Below are positions 1-10,733 of a DNA stretch of 64,000 bases, piece after piece. The DNA comes from Ochrobactrum sp. Marseille-Q0166 (GTDB taxonomy: Bacteria > Pseudomonadota > Alphaproteobacteria > Rhizobiales > Rhizobiaceae): assembly GCF_014397025.1 (NCBI RefSeq), contig NZ_JACJUO010000001.1, positions 639,501 to 703,500 of the forward strand, read 5' to 3'. How positions within the stretch are numbered: position 1 is the stretch's first letter; each line of letters opens with the position of its first letter. The notes beneath the pieces were generated by a model that was given only the letters and a program-made list of their open reading frames with translations, made no database searches and had not been told where the DNA came from. Both the position numbers and the translations under genes were made by a program.

Positions 1-563
1 GTTGCCGGAGGGGCAGTAACGACGTCGGCGCCGATCAATGCTGCTTCCTTGACGTGGTTTACGGTGCGAACCGAAGCAGCCAGGATTTCAGTACGGAAAT
101 CGTAGTTGTCGAAAATGGTACGGATTTCAGCAATCAGTTCCATACCGTTGATGCCAGTGTCATCCAGGCGACCAATGAATGGCGATACGAAGGTCGCGCC
201 TGCTTTTGCTGCGAGCAGAGCCTGATTGGCCGAGAAGCAGAGCGTCACGTTGGTCTTGTGACCATCGGAGGTCAGTGCCTTACAAGCCTTGAGGCCGTCG
301 AGTGTCAAGGGCAGCTTGATGCAGATATTGTCTGCGATCTTGGCAATGACAGCAGCTTCCTTCATGATCTGCTCATATTCGGTTGCTGCGACTTCAGCCG
401 AAACCGGACCCTTGACGAAAGAGCAGATTTCTTTGGTAACTTCGATGATGTCACGGCCGGACTTGAGGATCAGCGACGGATTGGTGGTTACGCCATCGAC
501 CAGTCCAAGATCATTGAGTTCGCGGATTTCCTTGACGTCCGCAGTGTCGACGAAAAACTTCAT
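1..563 (-). CDS. tal: Transaldolase (TalC/FSA-like small family), 3-prime end cut off by the window edge
   Basis: Transfers a dihydroxyacetone unit between sugar phosphates in the non-oxidative pentose phosphate pathway, in the cytoplasm. The first ~187 residues are present; family members of this small type are about 217 residues, so roughly 30 C-terminal residues lie outside. The N-terminus [15 protein letters not shown], the TTNPSL motif near residue 26 and the Schiff-base lysine in CIKLP (Lys83) are all visible. The ATG at 563 is preceded by a GGAGG-like site. It is divergent from priA across a ~100-base gap that holds a perfect palindrome. Small transaldolase versus fructose-6-phosphate aldolase cannot be settled from sequence alone. 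Confidence 0.9.
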   Translation of the reverse strand, partial: MKFFVDTADVKEIRELNDLGLVDGVTTNPSLILKSGRDIIEVTKEICSFVKGPVSAEVAATEYEQIMKEAAVIAKIADNICIKLPLTLDGLKACKALTSDGHKTNVTLCFSANQALLAAKAGATFVSPFIGRLDDTGINGMELIAEIRTIFDNYDFRTEILAASVRTVNHVKEAALIGADVVTAPPA

Positions 564-596
564 AACAGAATTCCTCCATAATGGGCGCGGGTTAGT

Positions 597-618
597 GGAT
601 TTAAATTGATTTAAATCC
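597..618. promoter_or_regulatory. Perfect 22-bp palindrome between tal and priA, candidate operator
   Basis: Arms GGATTTAAAT and ATTTAAATCC are exact reverse complements separated by TG. It sits 34 bases upstream of the tal start and 50 upstream of the priA start. It is AT-rich and not followed by a T-run, so an operator or promoter element is more likely than a terminator. The regulator is unknown. Confidence 0.4.
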
Positions 619-667
619 AGCAAGGTGGCTTTTCTTTAGCGCAAAGCCGCGCCAAGGTCACGCAATC

Positions 668-2878
668 ATGTCGAAAGATTCGCACGATATTTTGAGCCTC
701 TTTGCGGAGCCCACCCAAAGCGTGGTGCCGGTGCTCGTGCCGATGCCTGCTGAACGTCCATATTCATATATGGTGCCGGAGGGAATGCATGTCCAGCCCG
801 GCTCAATCGTGCGCGTACCTCTGGGGCCGCGAGAGGTTGCGGGTATCGTTTGTGATGGCGCCACCGATGCCGTCGACGCCAAGAAACTGCGCGCAATTTC
901 TGAAGTTTTCGATTGCCCCCCTGTGGATGCTCAGATGCTGCGCTTCATGCGCTGGGCCGCAGATTATACCCTTTCACCGCCCGGAATGGTGGCGCGCATG
1001 GTGCTTCGTGCGCCTGCAGCCTTTGATCCAGAGCCGAAAGTGCCGGGGCTTCGTCACAATGGCCATGAGCCGGAGCGCATGACGGATGCCCGTGCCCGTG
1101 TGATGGAACTGGCACGCGACGGCTTGGCATGGACGCGCTCGGGGCTGGCCCATGCCGCCGGTGTTTCGCTGACGGTTGTCGATGGTTTGAAAACGCAGGG
1201 CGTGTTTGAGGATGTGATGCTTCCGCCGCCTGCTGTCGTGGCGACGCCGGATACGGATTATTCGCGATCCACTCTTTCAGAGGATCAGCAGGCTGCTGCC
1301 GAAATGCTCGCCGAATCGGTTGAGGAAAATGCTTTTTCAGTTTCGCTGCTTGATGGCGTGACCGGTTCCGGCAAGACCGAGGTTTATTTTGAAGCCGTCG
1401 CCAAGGCGCTTGAGATGGGCAAACAGGTGTTGATCCTGCTGCCGGAAATCGCACTGACGCAGCAGTTTCTCGACCGTTTTCATGAGCGCTTTGGGGCAAA
1501 GCCTGCCGAATGGCACTCCGATCTTGCGCCGCGCACACGGGAGCGCGTCTGGCGACAAATTGCGGAAGGCACCGTTCGTGTGGTCGCCGGTGCCCGTTCG
1601 GCGCTGTTTTTGCCGTTCAAGGAACTTGGCCTGATCGTGGTCGACGAGGAACATGATCCGGCTTACAAACAGGAAGATCGCGTTTTCTATAATGCGCGCG
1701 ATATGGCCGTTGTGCGTGGCCACATTGGCGGTTTTCCGGTGATATTGGCATCGGCAACACCTTCTATCGAAAGCCAGGTGAATGCCGATCAGGGACGCTA
1801 TAAGCGAATCAAGCTCTATGGTCGCTATGCGGAAGCGGCACTTCCGACACTGAAGACCATCGATATGCGGCGCTCTCCGCCGCCGCCGGGACGGTTTTTG
1901 TCGCCAGCCTTGACCGAGGCTGTGGGTAAGACTGTCGAGCGTGGCGAACAGGCGCTGCTGTTTCTCAACAGGCGTGGCTATGCGCCACTTACGCTTTGTC
2001 GTGTCTGTGGCCATCGTTTTCAGTGTCCGCAATGTTCAAGTTGGCTGGTCGAACACCGTTTTCGCGGGCAGTTGATGTGCCATCAGTGTGGCTATCATGA
2101 GCCAGTGCCGGAAGCTTGCCCGGAATGTGGCACGCTGGATCATCTGGTTGCCTGTGGACCGGGTGTTGAACGCATTGCCGAGGAGGTGGCTGCAACCTTC
2201 CCGGACGCGCGAATCATTGTTCTTTCGTCGGATATGGCGGGCGGTGTGAAGCGTCTTCGGCTTGAACTGGATGCCATTGCCAAAGGCGAGGCGGATATTG
2301 TCATCGGCACGCAGCTTGTGGCCAAGGGGCATAACTTTCCCAACATGACGCTGGTGGGCGTGGTGGATGCCGATCTTGGCCTTGCCAATGGCGATCCGCG
2401 TGCAGCCGAACGCACTTTCCAGTTGCTCAATCAGGTGACAGGCCGTGCAGGGCGAACAGGTCGCAAAAGTCTTGGTCTGCTTCAGACCTATCAGCCTGAT
2501 CATCCGGTGATGCGCGCTATCGTCAGCGGTGATTCGGACGCATTTTATGCGCGTGAAATCGAGGAGCGTGAACGAAGTGCCCTGCCGCCCTTTGGGAGGC
2601 TTGCGGCGCTGATTATTTCTGCCGATAACCGGCCTGATGCTGAAAATCATGCGCGTGCGCTTCGGCGTGCAGCGCCGCATTCTTCTGAGGTTTCTGTGCT
2701 TGGTCCGGCTGAGGCGCCACTTGCACTGGTGCGTGGCAGACATCGGTTCCGTATCCTGGTTCACGGAACGAAAAGAGCGGATATTCAAGGGTTTATTCGT
2801 GCGCTTCTTGCAGCCGCACCCAAAGAACGCGGCTCTATCCGGGTGCAGGTGGATATCGATCCCCAGAGCTTCCTGTAG
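668..2878 (+). CDS. priA: Primosomal replication restart helicase PriA
   Basis: Superfamily 2 DNA helicase that recognises stalled forks and reloads the replisome. It has 736 residues, close to the E. coli length of about 732. An N-terminal 3-prime-DNA-binding domain comes first, then Walker A GVTGSGKT near residue 230, the DEEH Walker B box (VVDEEHD), and a zinc-binding insertion with four CxxC-type pairs (CRVC, CPQC, CHQC, CPEC) near residues 440-490. The late motif with TGRAGRTGR follows. The ATG at 668 gives full-family length. Divergent from tal and apparently monocistronic. All key motifs are intact. Confidence 0.97.
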   Translation: MSKDSHDILSLFAEPTQSVVPVLVPMPAERPYSYMVPEGMHVQPGSIVRVPLGPREVAGIVCDGATDAVDAKKLRAISEVFDCPPVDAQMLRFMRWAADYTLSPPGMVARMVLRAPAAFDPEPKVPGLRHNGHEPERMTDARARVMELARDGLAWTRSGLAHAAGVSLTVVDGLKTQGVFEDVMLPPPAVVATPDTDYSRSTLSEDQQAAAEMLAESVEENAFSVSLLDGVTGSGKTEVYFEAVAKALEMGKQVLILLPEIALTQQFLDRFHERFGAKPAEWHSDLAPRTRERVWRQIAEGTVRVVAGARSALFLPFKELGLIVVDEEHDPAYKQEDRVFYNARDMAVVRGHIGGFPVILASATPSIESQVNADQGRYKRIKLYGRYAEAALPTLKTIDMRRSPPPPGRFLSPALTEAVGKTVERGEQALLFLNRRGYAPLTLCRVCGHRFQCPQCSSWLVEHRFRGQLMCHQCGYHEPVPEACPECGTLDHLVACGPGVERIAEEVAATFPDARIIVLSSDMAGGVKRLRLELDAIAKGEADIVIGTQLVAKGHNFPNMTLVGVVDADLGLANGDPRAAERTFQLLNQVTGRAGRTGRKSLGLLQTYQPDHPVMRAIVSGDSDAFYAREIEERERSALPPFGRLAALIISADNRPDAENHARALRRAAPHSSEVSVLGPAEAPLALVRGRHRFRILVHGTKRADIQGFIRALLAAAPKERGSIRVQVDIDPQSFL

Positions 2879-2944
2879 CGTCCAAAGCTATGGAAACGCG
2901 TCGGGTTTTTCGCTATAGCGCTTGAAACCAAGAGGTGAAACGCA

Positions 2945-3334
2945 ATGGAATTTTATCTCCCCATGACCACCGGCGAGTGGCTTGCCTGGACTGCCGCGGT
3001 CGTAACGGCGCTAGCGGGACTCATCATGCTTTTTGCACCGGGTATCACCATGAAGCTGCTGCGTCTTCAGCCAGTCAACGCGCGTCCAGAGGCTTATAGC
3101 TCCATCCGAGCTGTTCTGGCCGGTCCGTATCTCGGGCTCGGGCTCGGATGCCTCATCTTCGCACAGCCTTTTCTGTGGGTTGTGCTGGGCGCGGTATGGG
3201 GATTTGCGCTCTTCGGCCGTTTCATTTCAATGATGTCGGATAAAAGTGCAACTTTTTACAACATCGTTGCAGCCGTCATCGAATTTCTGCTTGCCGCTGG
3301 GCCATTGCTTTACGCTTTTGGTTTTGTCGGTTGA
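2945..3334 (+). CDS. Small four-helix membrane protein, DUF4345-like
   Basis: A 129-residue hydrophobic protein with about four predicted membrane segments (roughly residues 12-32, 55-75, 80-98 and 105-127). Its layout (N-terminal helix, a polar turn with PEAYSSIRAV, then FGRFISM) resembles the DUF4345 family as I recall it; no function is known for that family. An AGAGGTG-like site precedes the ATG. It lies between priA and the ATP synthase operon, separated from both by non-coding sequence, so it is probably transcribed on its own. Confidence 0.75.
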   Translation: MEFYLPMTTGEWLAWTAAVVTALAGLIMLFAPGITMKLLRLQPVNARPEAYSSIRAVLAGPYLGLGLGCLIFAQPFLWVVLGAVWGFALFGRFISMMSDKSATFYNIVAAVIEFLLAAGPLLYAFGFVG

Positions 3335-3641
3335 GAAGCTGGCCAAAGACGAGCTGGACGCCAGAGTCGAGCCCAAGTTGCTATGCGAAAATGCATTCTG
3401 CTTCATTCGTCGGCTTCGTTCGTCGTTTTCTAACCTAAAATAGCGGCAAAACTTACACAAAAGTGCGGGATTCGCGTGTTGCGAGTCCGGTTCGTCTATG
3501 CTAGACGGCAATCACATTTCGGTGTTGTCGCGCTCGCGCGTCAGGGGTTCCCCGGAAACATTCAATAAAATCATCTGCTTGGGCCAATCGGTCCTGCTGA
3601 ACTCCCAAAAAGATGGTTTCAACGTAGAGAGCAGGTTGTTC
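3335..3641 (+). promoter_or_regulatory. Leader/promoter region of the atp operon
   Basis: A 307-base non-coding stretch upstream of atpH. It contains TTCGTCGG/TTCGTTCG short repeats near 3398-3425 and an A-rich run at 3430-3465. I see no convincing terminator and no unambiguous -35/-10 pair. An in-frame extension of atpH to 3498 exists but does not resemble the delta subunit, so this is taken as non-coding. It most likely carries the operon promoter. Confidence 0.4.
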
Positions 3642-4202
3642 GTGGCAGAAACGTCTTCGCTCATTTCAGGTGTCGCACAGCGCTACGCCGGGTCATTGTT
3701 TGAGCTTGCGCTCGATGCAAAATCCGTTGCTGCTGTGGAAAAAGATCTTGGCCGTTTCGAGGCGCTTCTGAGCGGAAGCGAAGACCTGAAGCGTCTGATT
3801 TCCAGTCCGGTCTTCAATGCTGAAGACCAGCTTCACGCCATTGGCGCGATTGCTGACAAGGCTGGCATCAAGGGTCTGGTCGGCAATTTCCTGCGCGTCG
3901 TGGCGTCCAATCGTCGCCTGTTTGCGCTGCCGGGCATCATCGCCGCTTTCCGTGAGATTGCAGCTCAACATCGCGGCGAAGTTTCCGCTGATGTTATTTC
4001 TGCGCATGAGCTGACGAGCGCTCAGCAGAATGAATTGAAGGCAACGCTGAAGGGCGTGGCCGGCAAGGACGTGACGATCAATGTCACCGTCGATCCGTCG
4101 ATCCTCGGCGGTCTTATCGTCAAGATGGGTTCGCGTCAGATCGACACGTCCCTTCGCACTAAACTTTCTTCTCTCAAGCTTGCACTGAAAGAGGTCGGCT
4201 GA
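3642..4202 (+). CDS. atpH: F1Fo ATP synthase subunit delta
   Basis: Subunit delta of the F1 sector, linking F1 to the peripheral stalk at the cytoplasmic membrane. The GTG at 3642 gives a 186-residue protein beginning [17 protein letters not shown], the usual start and length for Rhizobiales AtpH; the longer upstream reading frame adds unrelated residues. An AGCAGG-type site lies ahead of the GTG. The C-terminal part has the typical [15 protein letters not shown] block. It overlaps atpA by one base and opens the atpHAGDC operon. As is usual in alphaproteobacteria, the Fo genes (atpIBEF) are not here. Confidence 0.95.
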   Translation: MAETSSLISGVAQRYAGSLFELALDAKSVAAVEKDLGRFEALLSGSEDLKRLISSPVFNAEDQLHAIGAIADKAGIKGLVGNFLRVVASNRRLFALPGIIAAFREIAAQHRGEVSADVISAHELTSAQQNELKATLKGVAGKDVTINVTVDPSILGGLIVKMGSRQIDTSLRTKLSSLKLALKEVG

Positions 4203-5731
4203 TGGACATCCGCGCCGCGGAAATTTCCGCTATCCTGAAAGAGCAAATCAAGAACTTCGGCAAGGAGGCTGAGGTCTCCGAAGTCGGTCAGGTTCTGTCC
4301 GTCGGCGACGGTATCGCCCGCGTTTACGGTCTGGACAATGTTCAGGCTGGCGAAATGGTCGAATTCCCTGGTGGTATTCGCGGAATGGCGCTTAACCTTG
4401 AAACCGACAATGTCGGTGTGGTTATTTTCGGTGCCGACCGTGACATCAAGGAAGGCGACGTCGTCAAGCGTACCGGCGCGATCGTTGACGTTCCTGTTGG
4501 TTCAGGCCTGCTGGGCCGTGTTGTCGATGCTCTCGGCAACCCAATCGACGGCAAGGGCCCAATCGTTGCTACTGAGCGTCGCCGCGTCGACGTCAAGGCG
4601 CCGGGCATCATTCCGCGTAAGTCGGTTCATGAGCCAATGTCGACCGGCCTCAAGGCTGTTGACGCTCTGATCCCTGTCGGTCGTGGTCAGCGTGAGCTGG
4701 TCATCGGTGACCGTCAGACCGGCAAGACTGCTATCATTCTCGATACCTTCCTTAACCAGAAGCCAATCCACGACAACGGGCCGGACAGCGAAAAGCTTTA
4801 TTGCGTTTACGTTGCTATCGGCCAGAAGCGTTCGACTGTTGCTCAGTTCGTTAAGGTTCTCGAAGAACGTGGCGCTCTCGAATATTCCGTCGTGATCGCG
4901 GCTACCGCTTCCGATCCGGCTCCGATGCAGTACCTTGCGCCATTCGCAGGCTGCGCTATCGGTGAATATTTCCGTGACAATGGCCAGCACGCGCTGATCG
5001 GCTATGACGATCTTTCCAAGCAGGCTGTTGCTTATCGTCAGATGTCGCTTCTGCTTCGTCGTCCTCCGGGCCGTGAAGCTTACCCAGGTGACGTTTTCTA
5101 CCTTCACTCGCGTCTTCTTGAGCGCGCTGCGAAGCTCAACGACGAAAACGGCGCTGGTTCGCTGACGGCTCTGCCAGTCATCGAAACGCAGGGTAACGAC
5201 GTTTCCGCGTTCATTCCGACCAACGTGATCTCGATCACTGACGGCCAGATCTTCCTCGAAACCAACCTGTTCTATCAGGGTATCCGTCCGGCTGTTAACG
5301 TCGGTCTGTCGGTTTCGCGCGTTGGTTCGTCCGCTCAGATCAAGGCCATGAAGCAGGTTGCTGGTTCGATCAAGGGTGAACTCGCCCAGTATCGTGAAAT
5401 GGCAGCATTCGCTCAGTTCGGTTCGGATCTTGATGCTTCGACCCAGCGTCTGCTTAACCGTGGTGCACGTCTGACCGAACTTCTCAAGCAGCCGCAGTTC
5501 TCGCCGCTCAAGACGGAAGAACAGGTTGCCGTGATTTACGCTGGCGTGAATGGCTATCTCGATAAGATCGCCGTCAACCAGGTTGGCAAGTTCGAAGCTG
5601 GTCTTCTTTCTTCGCTGCGCACCGAGCACAAGGATGTTCTCGACGCGATTCGCGACGAAAAGGCACTCACCGACAACATCAAAGCAAAGCTCAAGGCAGC
5701 GGTCGACGCGTTCGCCAAGTCTTTTGCTTGA
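4202..5731 (+). CDS. atpA: F1Fo ATP synthase subunit alpha
   Basis: Regulatory nucleotide-binding subunit of the F1 hexamer. It has 509 residues, the standard length. Walker A GDRQTGKT lies near residue 170, and the alpha-specific [17 protein letters not shown] block and the catalytic-interface arginine region [13 protein letters not shown] are visible. The ATG at 4202 overlaps the final A of the atpH TGA stop, suggesting translational coupling. Codon use is strongly biased toward preferred codons, as expected for a highly expressed gene. Confidence 0.98.
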   Translation: MDIRAAEISAILKEQIKNFGKEAEVSEVGQVLSVGDGIARVYGLDNVQAGEMVEFPGGIRGMALNLETDNVGVVIFGADRDIKEGDVVKRTGAIVDVPVGSGLLGRVVDALGNPIDGKGPIVATERRRVDVKAPGIIPRKSVHEPMSTGLKAVDALIPVGRGQRELVIGDRQTGKTAIILDTFLNQKPIHDNGPDSEKLYCVYVAIGQKRSTVAQFVKVLEERGALEYSVVIAATASDPAPMQYLAPFAGCAIGEYFRDNGQHALIGYDDLSKQAVAYRQMSLLLRRPPGREAYPGDVFYLHSRLLERAAKLNDENGAGSLTALPVIETQGNDVSAFIPTNVISITDGQIFLETNLFYQGIRPAVNVGLSVSRVGSSAQIKAMKQVAGSIKGELAQYREMAAFAQFGSDLDASTQRLLNRGARLTELLKQPQFSPLKTEEQVAVIYAGVNGYLDKIAVNQVGKFEAGLLSSLRTEHKDVLDAIRDEKALTDNIKAKLKAAVDAFAKSFA

Positions 5732-5752
5732 ATTTTGTGACGGGATGAACGG

Positions 5753-6631
5753 ATGCCTTCACTAAAGGATCTGAGAAACCGTATCGCCTCGGTCAAGGCG
5801 ACGCAGAAAATCACCAAGGCGATGCAGATGGTCGCTGCGGCGAAGCTGCGCCGTGCTCAGGAAGCTGCGGAGGCCGCACGGCCTTACTCGCAGCGCATGG
5901 GCGCCGTTCTCGCTAACATCGCGCAGAACGTGAGCGGTGAAGACGCACCGGCATTGATGGCTGGTACGGGTAAGGACGACGTGCATCTGCTCGTCGTCGC
6001 TACTGCAGAACGTGGCCTTTGCGGCGGTTTCAACTCGCAGATCGCGCGTTATGCGCGTGATCATGCCCGCAAGCTCCTCGCTGAAGGCAAGACAGTCAAG
6101 ATTCTGACGATCGGTAAAAAGGGTGCAGATATTCTGCGTCGTGAATTTGCTTCGTTGATCATCGACCATGTCAATCTGCGTGAAGTCAAACAGCTTGCTT
6201 TTGTGCATGCCGACCAGATCGGTAACAAGATCATTGAACTGTTTGAACAGGGCGCGTTTGATGTCTGCACACTGTTCTATTCCGAGTTCAAGTCGGTGAT
6301 TGCACAGATCCCCACTGCACAGCAGATCATTCCGGCTTCGGCTGGAAATGCTGAGCAGGCAGGAACTGCAGGCGATGCGATTTATGAGTACGAACCTGAT
6401 CCTGCGGAGATCCTGAGCACGCTGATCCCGCGCAATATTTCGGTCCAGATTTTCCGCGCACTGCTGGAAAATGTGGCGGGCGAAATGGGCGCGAAGATGA
6501 GCGCTATGGACAATGCGACGCGTAATGCCGGTGACATGATCAACAAGTTGTCGATCACGTACAACCGTCAGCGTCAGGCTCAGATCACCAAGGAACTGAT
6601 CGAAATTATTTCGGGCGCGGAAGCGCTTTAG
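5753..6631 (+). CDS. atpG: F1Fo ATP synthase subunit gamma
   Basis: Central rotor shaft of F1. It has 292 residues. The N-terminal coiled-coil [20 protein letters not shown] and the C-terminal helix [17 protein letters not shown] are characteristic; the middle carries RGLCGGFN. A ~14-residue insertion rich in Ala/Gly (around residues 198-212) is typical of alphaproteobacterial gamma subunits as I recall. Start ATG 5753 is 21 bases after atpA. Confidence 0.97.
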   Translation: MPSLKDLRNRIASVKATQKITKAMQMVAAAKLRRAQEAAEAARPYSQRMGAVLANIAQNVSGEDAPALMAGTGKDDVHLLVVATAERGLCGGFNSQIARYARDHARKLLAEGKTVKILTIGKKGADILRREFASLIIDHVNLREVKQLAFVHADQIGNKIIELFEQGAFDVCTLFYSEFKSVIAQIPTAQQIIPASAGNAEQAGTAGDAIYEYEPDPAEILSTLIPRNISVQIFRALLENVAGEMGAKMSAMDNATRNAGDMINKLSITYNRQRQAQITKELIEIISGAEAL

Positions 6632-6644
6632 AATTAGGTTCATC

Positions 6645-6687
6645 GCATGATATTTTCCGAAAAGCCTTCAATTTTTCGGGATCATGC
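6645..6687. repeat. RIME/Bru-RS type short palindromic repeat between atpG and atpD
   Basis: Imperfect palindrome starting GCATGAT with internal TTTCCGAAAA and TTTTTCGGG, ending ATCATGC. This matches the general plan of the dispersed intergenic palindromes common in Rhizobiales (RIME in Rhizobium, Bru-RS in Brucella). Its place inside the atp operon means it is transcribed and can fold as a hairpin. Confidence 0.7.
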
Positions 6688-6690
6688 TAA

Positions 6691-8262
<1,572 letters not shown>

Positions 8263-8271
8263 TGAATTGAG

Positions 8272-8301
8272 TTTTCGGCGGGCTCTATAGCCCGCCGAAA
8301 A
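8272..8301 (+). terminator. Strong hairpin between atpD and atpC, possible attenuator or processing site
   Basis: Arms TTTTCGGCGGGC and GCCCGCCGAAAA are perfectly complementary over 12 bp around a 6-base loop. The 3-prime arm ends in A rather than T and no U-run follows, so full termination is doubtful. It may stabilise the upstream message or reduce atpC expression relative to atpD. Confidence 0.5.
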
Positions 8302-8321
8302 TGCCTGTTCATTTGTTTGAG

Positions 8322-8362
8322 TATGATCATTGACCGAAACGGCTTTGTTTTCGGGATCAAGC
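8322..8362. repeat. Degenerate RIME/Bru-RS-like repeat before atpC
   Basis: Contains TATGATCATTGACCGAAAC then TTTTCGGGATCAAGC, a decayed version of the element at 6645-6687 (shared ATGATC, CCGAAA, TTTTCGGGATCA). Only one arm is well kept. Confidence 0.5.
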
Positions 8363-8384
8363 TCCAGAAATTTAAGTGAGAACC

Positions 8385-8792
8385 ATGGCTCAAGCTTTCC
8401 AATTCGAACTCGTGTCGCCAGAACGCCTCCTGCTTTCGGCTGAGGTGACGGAAGTCGTCATTCCGGGCAGTGAAGGCTATTTGACGGCGCTGAGCGGTCA
8501 TTCGCCGCTGATGACGACGATCATGCCGGGTGTTGTTTCGGTGAAGCTTGCCGATGGCAAGTCTGATTCCTATGTGGTGTTTGGCGGCTTTGCTGACATT
8601 ACCCCACAGGGCTGCACTATTCTGGCAGAATCAGCGACGCATGTTGACGATGTTGATCCTTCCGATATTCAGAATCGCATCGAAATTGCCCGCAAGCATC
8701 TCGAAGATGCTTCAACAAATGAGCATCGTACGAAGGCTGAAGTCTTCCTGCATCAGCTGATGACGTTGCAAGGCACTGTCCTGCCAGCATGA
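8385..8792 (+). CDS. atpC: F1Fo ATP synthase subunit epsilon
   Basis: Epsilon subunit of F1, which couples and inhibits rotation. The ATG at 8385 yields 135 residues beginning MAQAFQFELVSPERLLLS, matching the family start; a GTG nine bases upstream is in frame but less likely. The beta-sandwich domain includes VVIPGSEGYLTALSGHSPLMT, followed by the C-terminal helical part. Last gene of the operon, followed by a clear terminator. Confidence 0.96.
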   Translation: MAQAFQFELVSPERLLLSAEVTEVVIPGSEGYLTALSGHSPLMTTIMPGVVSVKLADGKSDSYVVFGGFADITPQGCTILAESATHVDDVDPSDIQNRIEIARKHLEDASTNEHRTKAEVFLHQLMTLQGTVLPA

Positions 8793-8828
8793 AAAGGTTA
8801 GGCCTCGGCTAACCTCAGAGAATTGACA

Positions 8829-8857
8829 AGAAAGCGGGCTTTGGCCCGCTTTTCTTT
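8829..8857 (+). terminator. Rho-independent terminator of the atp operon
   Basis: GCGGGC/GCCCGC stem flanked by A-rich 5-prime and TTTTCTTTT 3-prime sequence, 37 bases after the atpC stop. Confidence 0.85.
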
Positions 8858-9016
8858 TATTGGTATTTTTACCAACGGAAAATCGCTGGCCAACCACTTA
8901 TAGGTTGGGCTTATACCATCACGGTTGCGTGAGCATGCTATGATCGCTTGAAAACCACTAGTCGGCCATTTAAGCCGTTAGTTGATTGTTAGGGTACTAA
9001 TATTAAGGCATCCACG

Positions 9017-9454
9017 ATGAGCAGAGCAGATCTGAGTGCAGAATTGATCGACGCCATGGCAAAGGTCAATCGCAGGCTGCGAACAGTGTTTGATGCGCGC
9101 GTGAAGCAGCGCGGCCTGACTTTGGCCCGTGCACGTACCTTGTTGACATTGATCGAACAGGAAGGCCTTTATCAAAAAGAATTGGCTGAAGTTCTGGAAA
9201 TCGAGAATGCAACGATGGTTCGCTTGATTGATGGACTTGAGCGTCAGGCATTTGTCGAACGGCAGGCGGTAGCAGGTGATCGTCGCGCCAAGCGCATTGT
9301 TATGACCAAAGAGGGCAAAGAACTGGCACAGCAAGTGGTTGATCTCGCGGTAGAAGTGCGAGCCGACTTGTTGGAGGGCATCAGTGATGATGAGCTCAAC
9401 ACAGCCCTCAAAGTCATGCACAAAATGTCCGACTCAATGAACAAAGCCAGCTGA
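9017..9454 (+). CDS. MarR-family transcriptional regulator
   Basis: Winged-helix dimeric repressor of 145 residues. The recognition region LAEVLEIENATMVRLIDGLERQ (about residues 54-75) and the wing with DRRAKRIVMTKEGKEL are typical MarR features. Proteins of this type usually respond to small aromatic ligands or oxidants and control efflux or detoxification; the target here cannot be told. Upstream, TTAGT/ACTAA arms around 8979-9001 might be its own operator. An AAGG site stands nine bases ahead of the ATG. The next gene downstream on this strand is a tiny predicted exported protein. Confidence 0.9.
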   Translation: MSRADLSAELIDAMAKVNRRLRTVFDARVKQRGLTLARARTLLTLIEQEGLYQKELAEVLEIENATMVRLIDGLERQAFVERQAVAGDRRAKRIVMTKEGKELAQQVVDLAVEVRADLLEGISDDELNTALKVMHKMSDSMNKAS

Positions 9455-9566
9455 GGCTGATCGCGATTTTGTGAAGTTTGCGTCTTTAGCTAAATATTAA
9501 ACGCCATTTTTTGAACATGAGTTAGCGCTTAATTCGGATTGTCAACTTAATGGCGGAGCGTTGGAG

Positions 9567-9782
9567 ATGCGTTATTCGTCGCAAGTATTATTCGGTCTTT
9601 TGGCTATTTTTTCGATTGCTTCAGTTCAGACAATCGACATGGCCCATGGAAGCCTACATTCCTATTCTCGTGCTGTTAACGACATCGGCACAGATGACGG
9701 TTTGGTTTTTGATACCAGAGCTACCGCCACTGTAGATATAGATGCGATTTTGCAGGGACGTAACGGTTCAAATGCTGTCTAA
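9567..9782 (+). CDS. Small predicted exported protein, unknown function
   Basis: A 71-residue ORF not recognised as any family. Residues 1-25 (MRYSSQVLFGLLAIFSIASV) look like a signal peptide with an Arg then a hydrophobic core; the remainder is small and polar with a VNDIGTDDGLVFDTRA segment. A GGCGGAG ribosome site lies eight bases before the ATG at 9567, which favours this frame over an overlapping one starting at 9550. It ends ten bases from the convergent GntR gene stop. Expression is unproven. Confidence 0.5.
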   Translation: MRYSSQVLFGLLAIFSIASVQTIDMAHGSLHSYSRAVNDIGTDDGLVFDTRATATVDIDAILQGRNGSNAV

Positions 9783-9791
9783 ACAGCGTTT

Positions 9792-10478
9792 CTATTCCGG
9801 TGCCAGAGTGCGCAAATAAGTCATCAACGCGCTGGCGGTTTGGCTTGCCCGTTCCGGTTCCCGCGATATGATCGCTTCAATCAGTGTTGCGTGGGCATTT
9901 GCAGAACCGGTTATTCCTGATGCGGGGCGCAGCCTGAACCAGAATCTGCGGCTGTGTGTTTGCAGAGGCGCAGCAAGACGCGTCGCGTATGGATTGCCAG
10001 CCGCAGTTCCAAGTACGATGTCGAACGCTTTGTCGGCGTCGAGAAAGAGTGCAACATTTTCAGCTGGTATGGCTTCACGCATGGCGTTTGCGGCAGCTTG
10101 CAGACGTTCAAAATCGCGCGCGCTTCCGAACCGGGCAGCATCGCGGGCGAGGACCCGTTCCACACCTTCGCGAGCATCAAGAACCTTATTAAAATCTATA
10201 GGATCAATTGGTGCAATGGCTATGCCGGAGCGCGGGCGCACTTCAACCAGCCCTTCCCAAGCCAGCCTTTGGATTGCTTCGCGTATCGGCGTTCGCCCCA
10301 TGCCCGTCAATTCTATCAGCGTGCGTTCATTGACAATGGAGCCGGGTTCCAACTCCAGCGTAACGATGAGGCGCTCAAGAAGACGATAAGCCTGTTCAGC
10401 GAGGCTCTCACTTCCCCAGCTATCGATGAGTGCATTGCTACTGTTAGCCGCTTTTTCATTAATACTGGCATGTTCCAT
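9792..10478 (-). CDS. GntR-family regulator, FCD (FadR-like) subfamily
   Basis: 228 residues: an N-terminal winged helix (about residues 20-85, with IVNERTLIELTGMGRTPIRE) followed by an all-helical FCD ligand domain (about 95-220). FCD members bind organic acids and typically repress a neighbouring catabolic operon. It is divergent from the D-amino-acid oxidase/hydroxyproline epimerase pair, and a symmetric 19-bp site lies in the shared intergenic region. By context the likely inducer is hydroxyproline or a breakdown product; that is inference. Confidence 0.92.
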   Translation of the reverse strand: MEHASINEKAANSSNALIDSWGSESLAEQAYRLLERLIVTLELEPGSIVNERTLIELTGMGRTPIREAIQRLAWEGLVEVRPRSGIAIAPIDPIDFNKVLDAREGVERVLARDAARFGSARDFERLQAAANAMREAIPAENVALFLDADKAFDIVLGTAAGNPYATRLAAPLQTHSRRFWFRLRPASGITGSANAHATLIEAIISREPERASQTASALMTYLRTLAPE

Positions 10479-10526
10479 ACAGACGAAGCCTTAAACTGAT
10501 TACGATTGACAGAATAAATACCTATA

Positions 10527-10545
10527 GATATATCTCTGATATATC
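10527..10545. promoter_or_regulatory. Candidate operator of the hydroxyproline-module GntR repressor
   Basis: GATATATC, a TCT spacer, then GATATATC again. Each half is itself self-complementary, so the whole is both a direct and an inverted repeat. It sits 48 bases upstream of the gntR start and about 190 upstream of the oxidase gene. Confidence 0.5.
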
Positions 10546-10733
10546 AATTAAGAGCTATCTGTTGTCGCAAAAATTCTAACAATAGAGACACTGAACGACT
10601 ATCATCGATATCGGGCTTTTTACATGATGTCATTCCAAAATTCGGTCAGTGAGAGTCGTGCTATCGGCGCAAAACTGTGCCAGAAATTTGGGTCTGGGCA
10701 AATACAGCTTAAGCGGTCGGGAGCCGTGTATTT

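Noticed and set aside
3398..3425. TTCGTCGG/TTCGTTCG repeats before atpH as a third copy of the 33-kb module
   Set aside because: Only the TTCGTC-type core matches; the other blocks are absent, so the similarity is likely chance.
4502..5629. 375-codon open frame antisense to atpA
   Set aside because: Shadow of atpA: strongly biased codon use in the sense frame clears stops on the other strand; the product has no recognisable domain or ribosome site.
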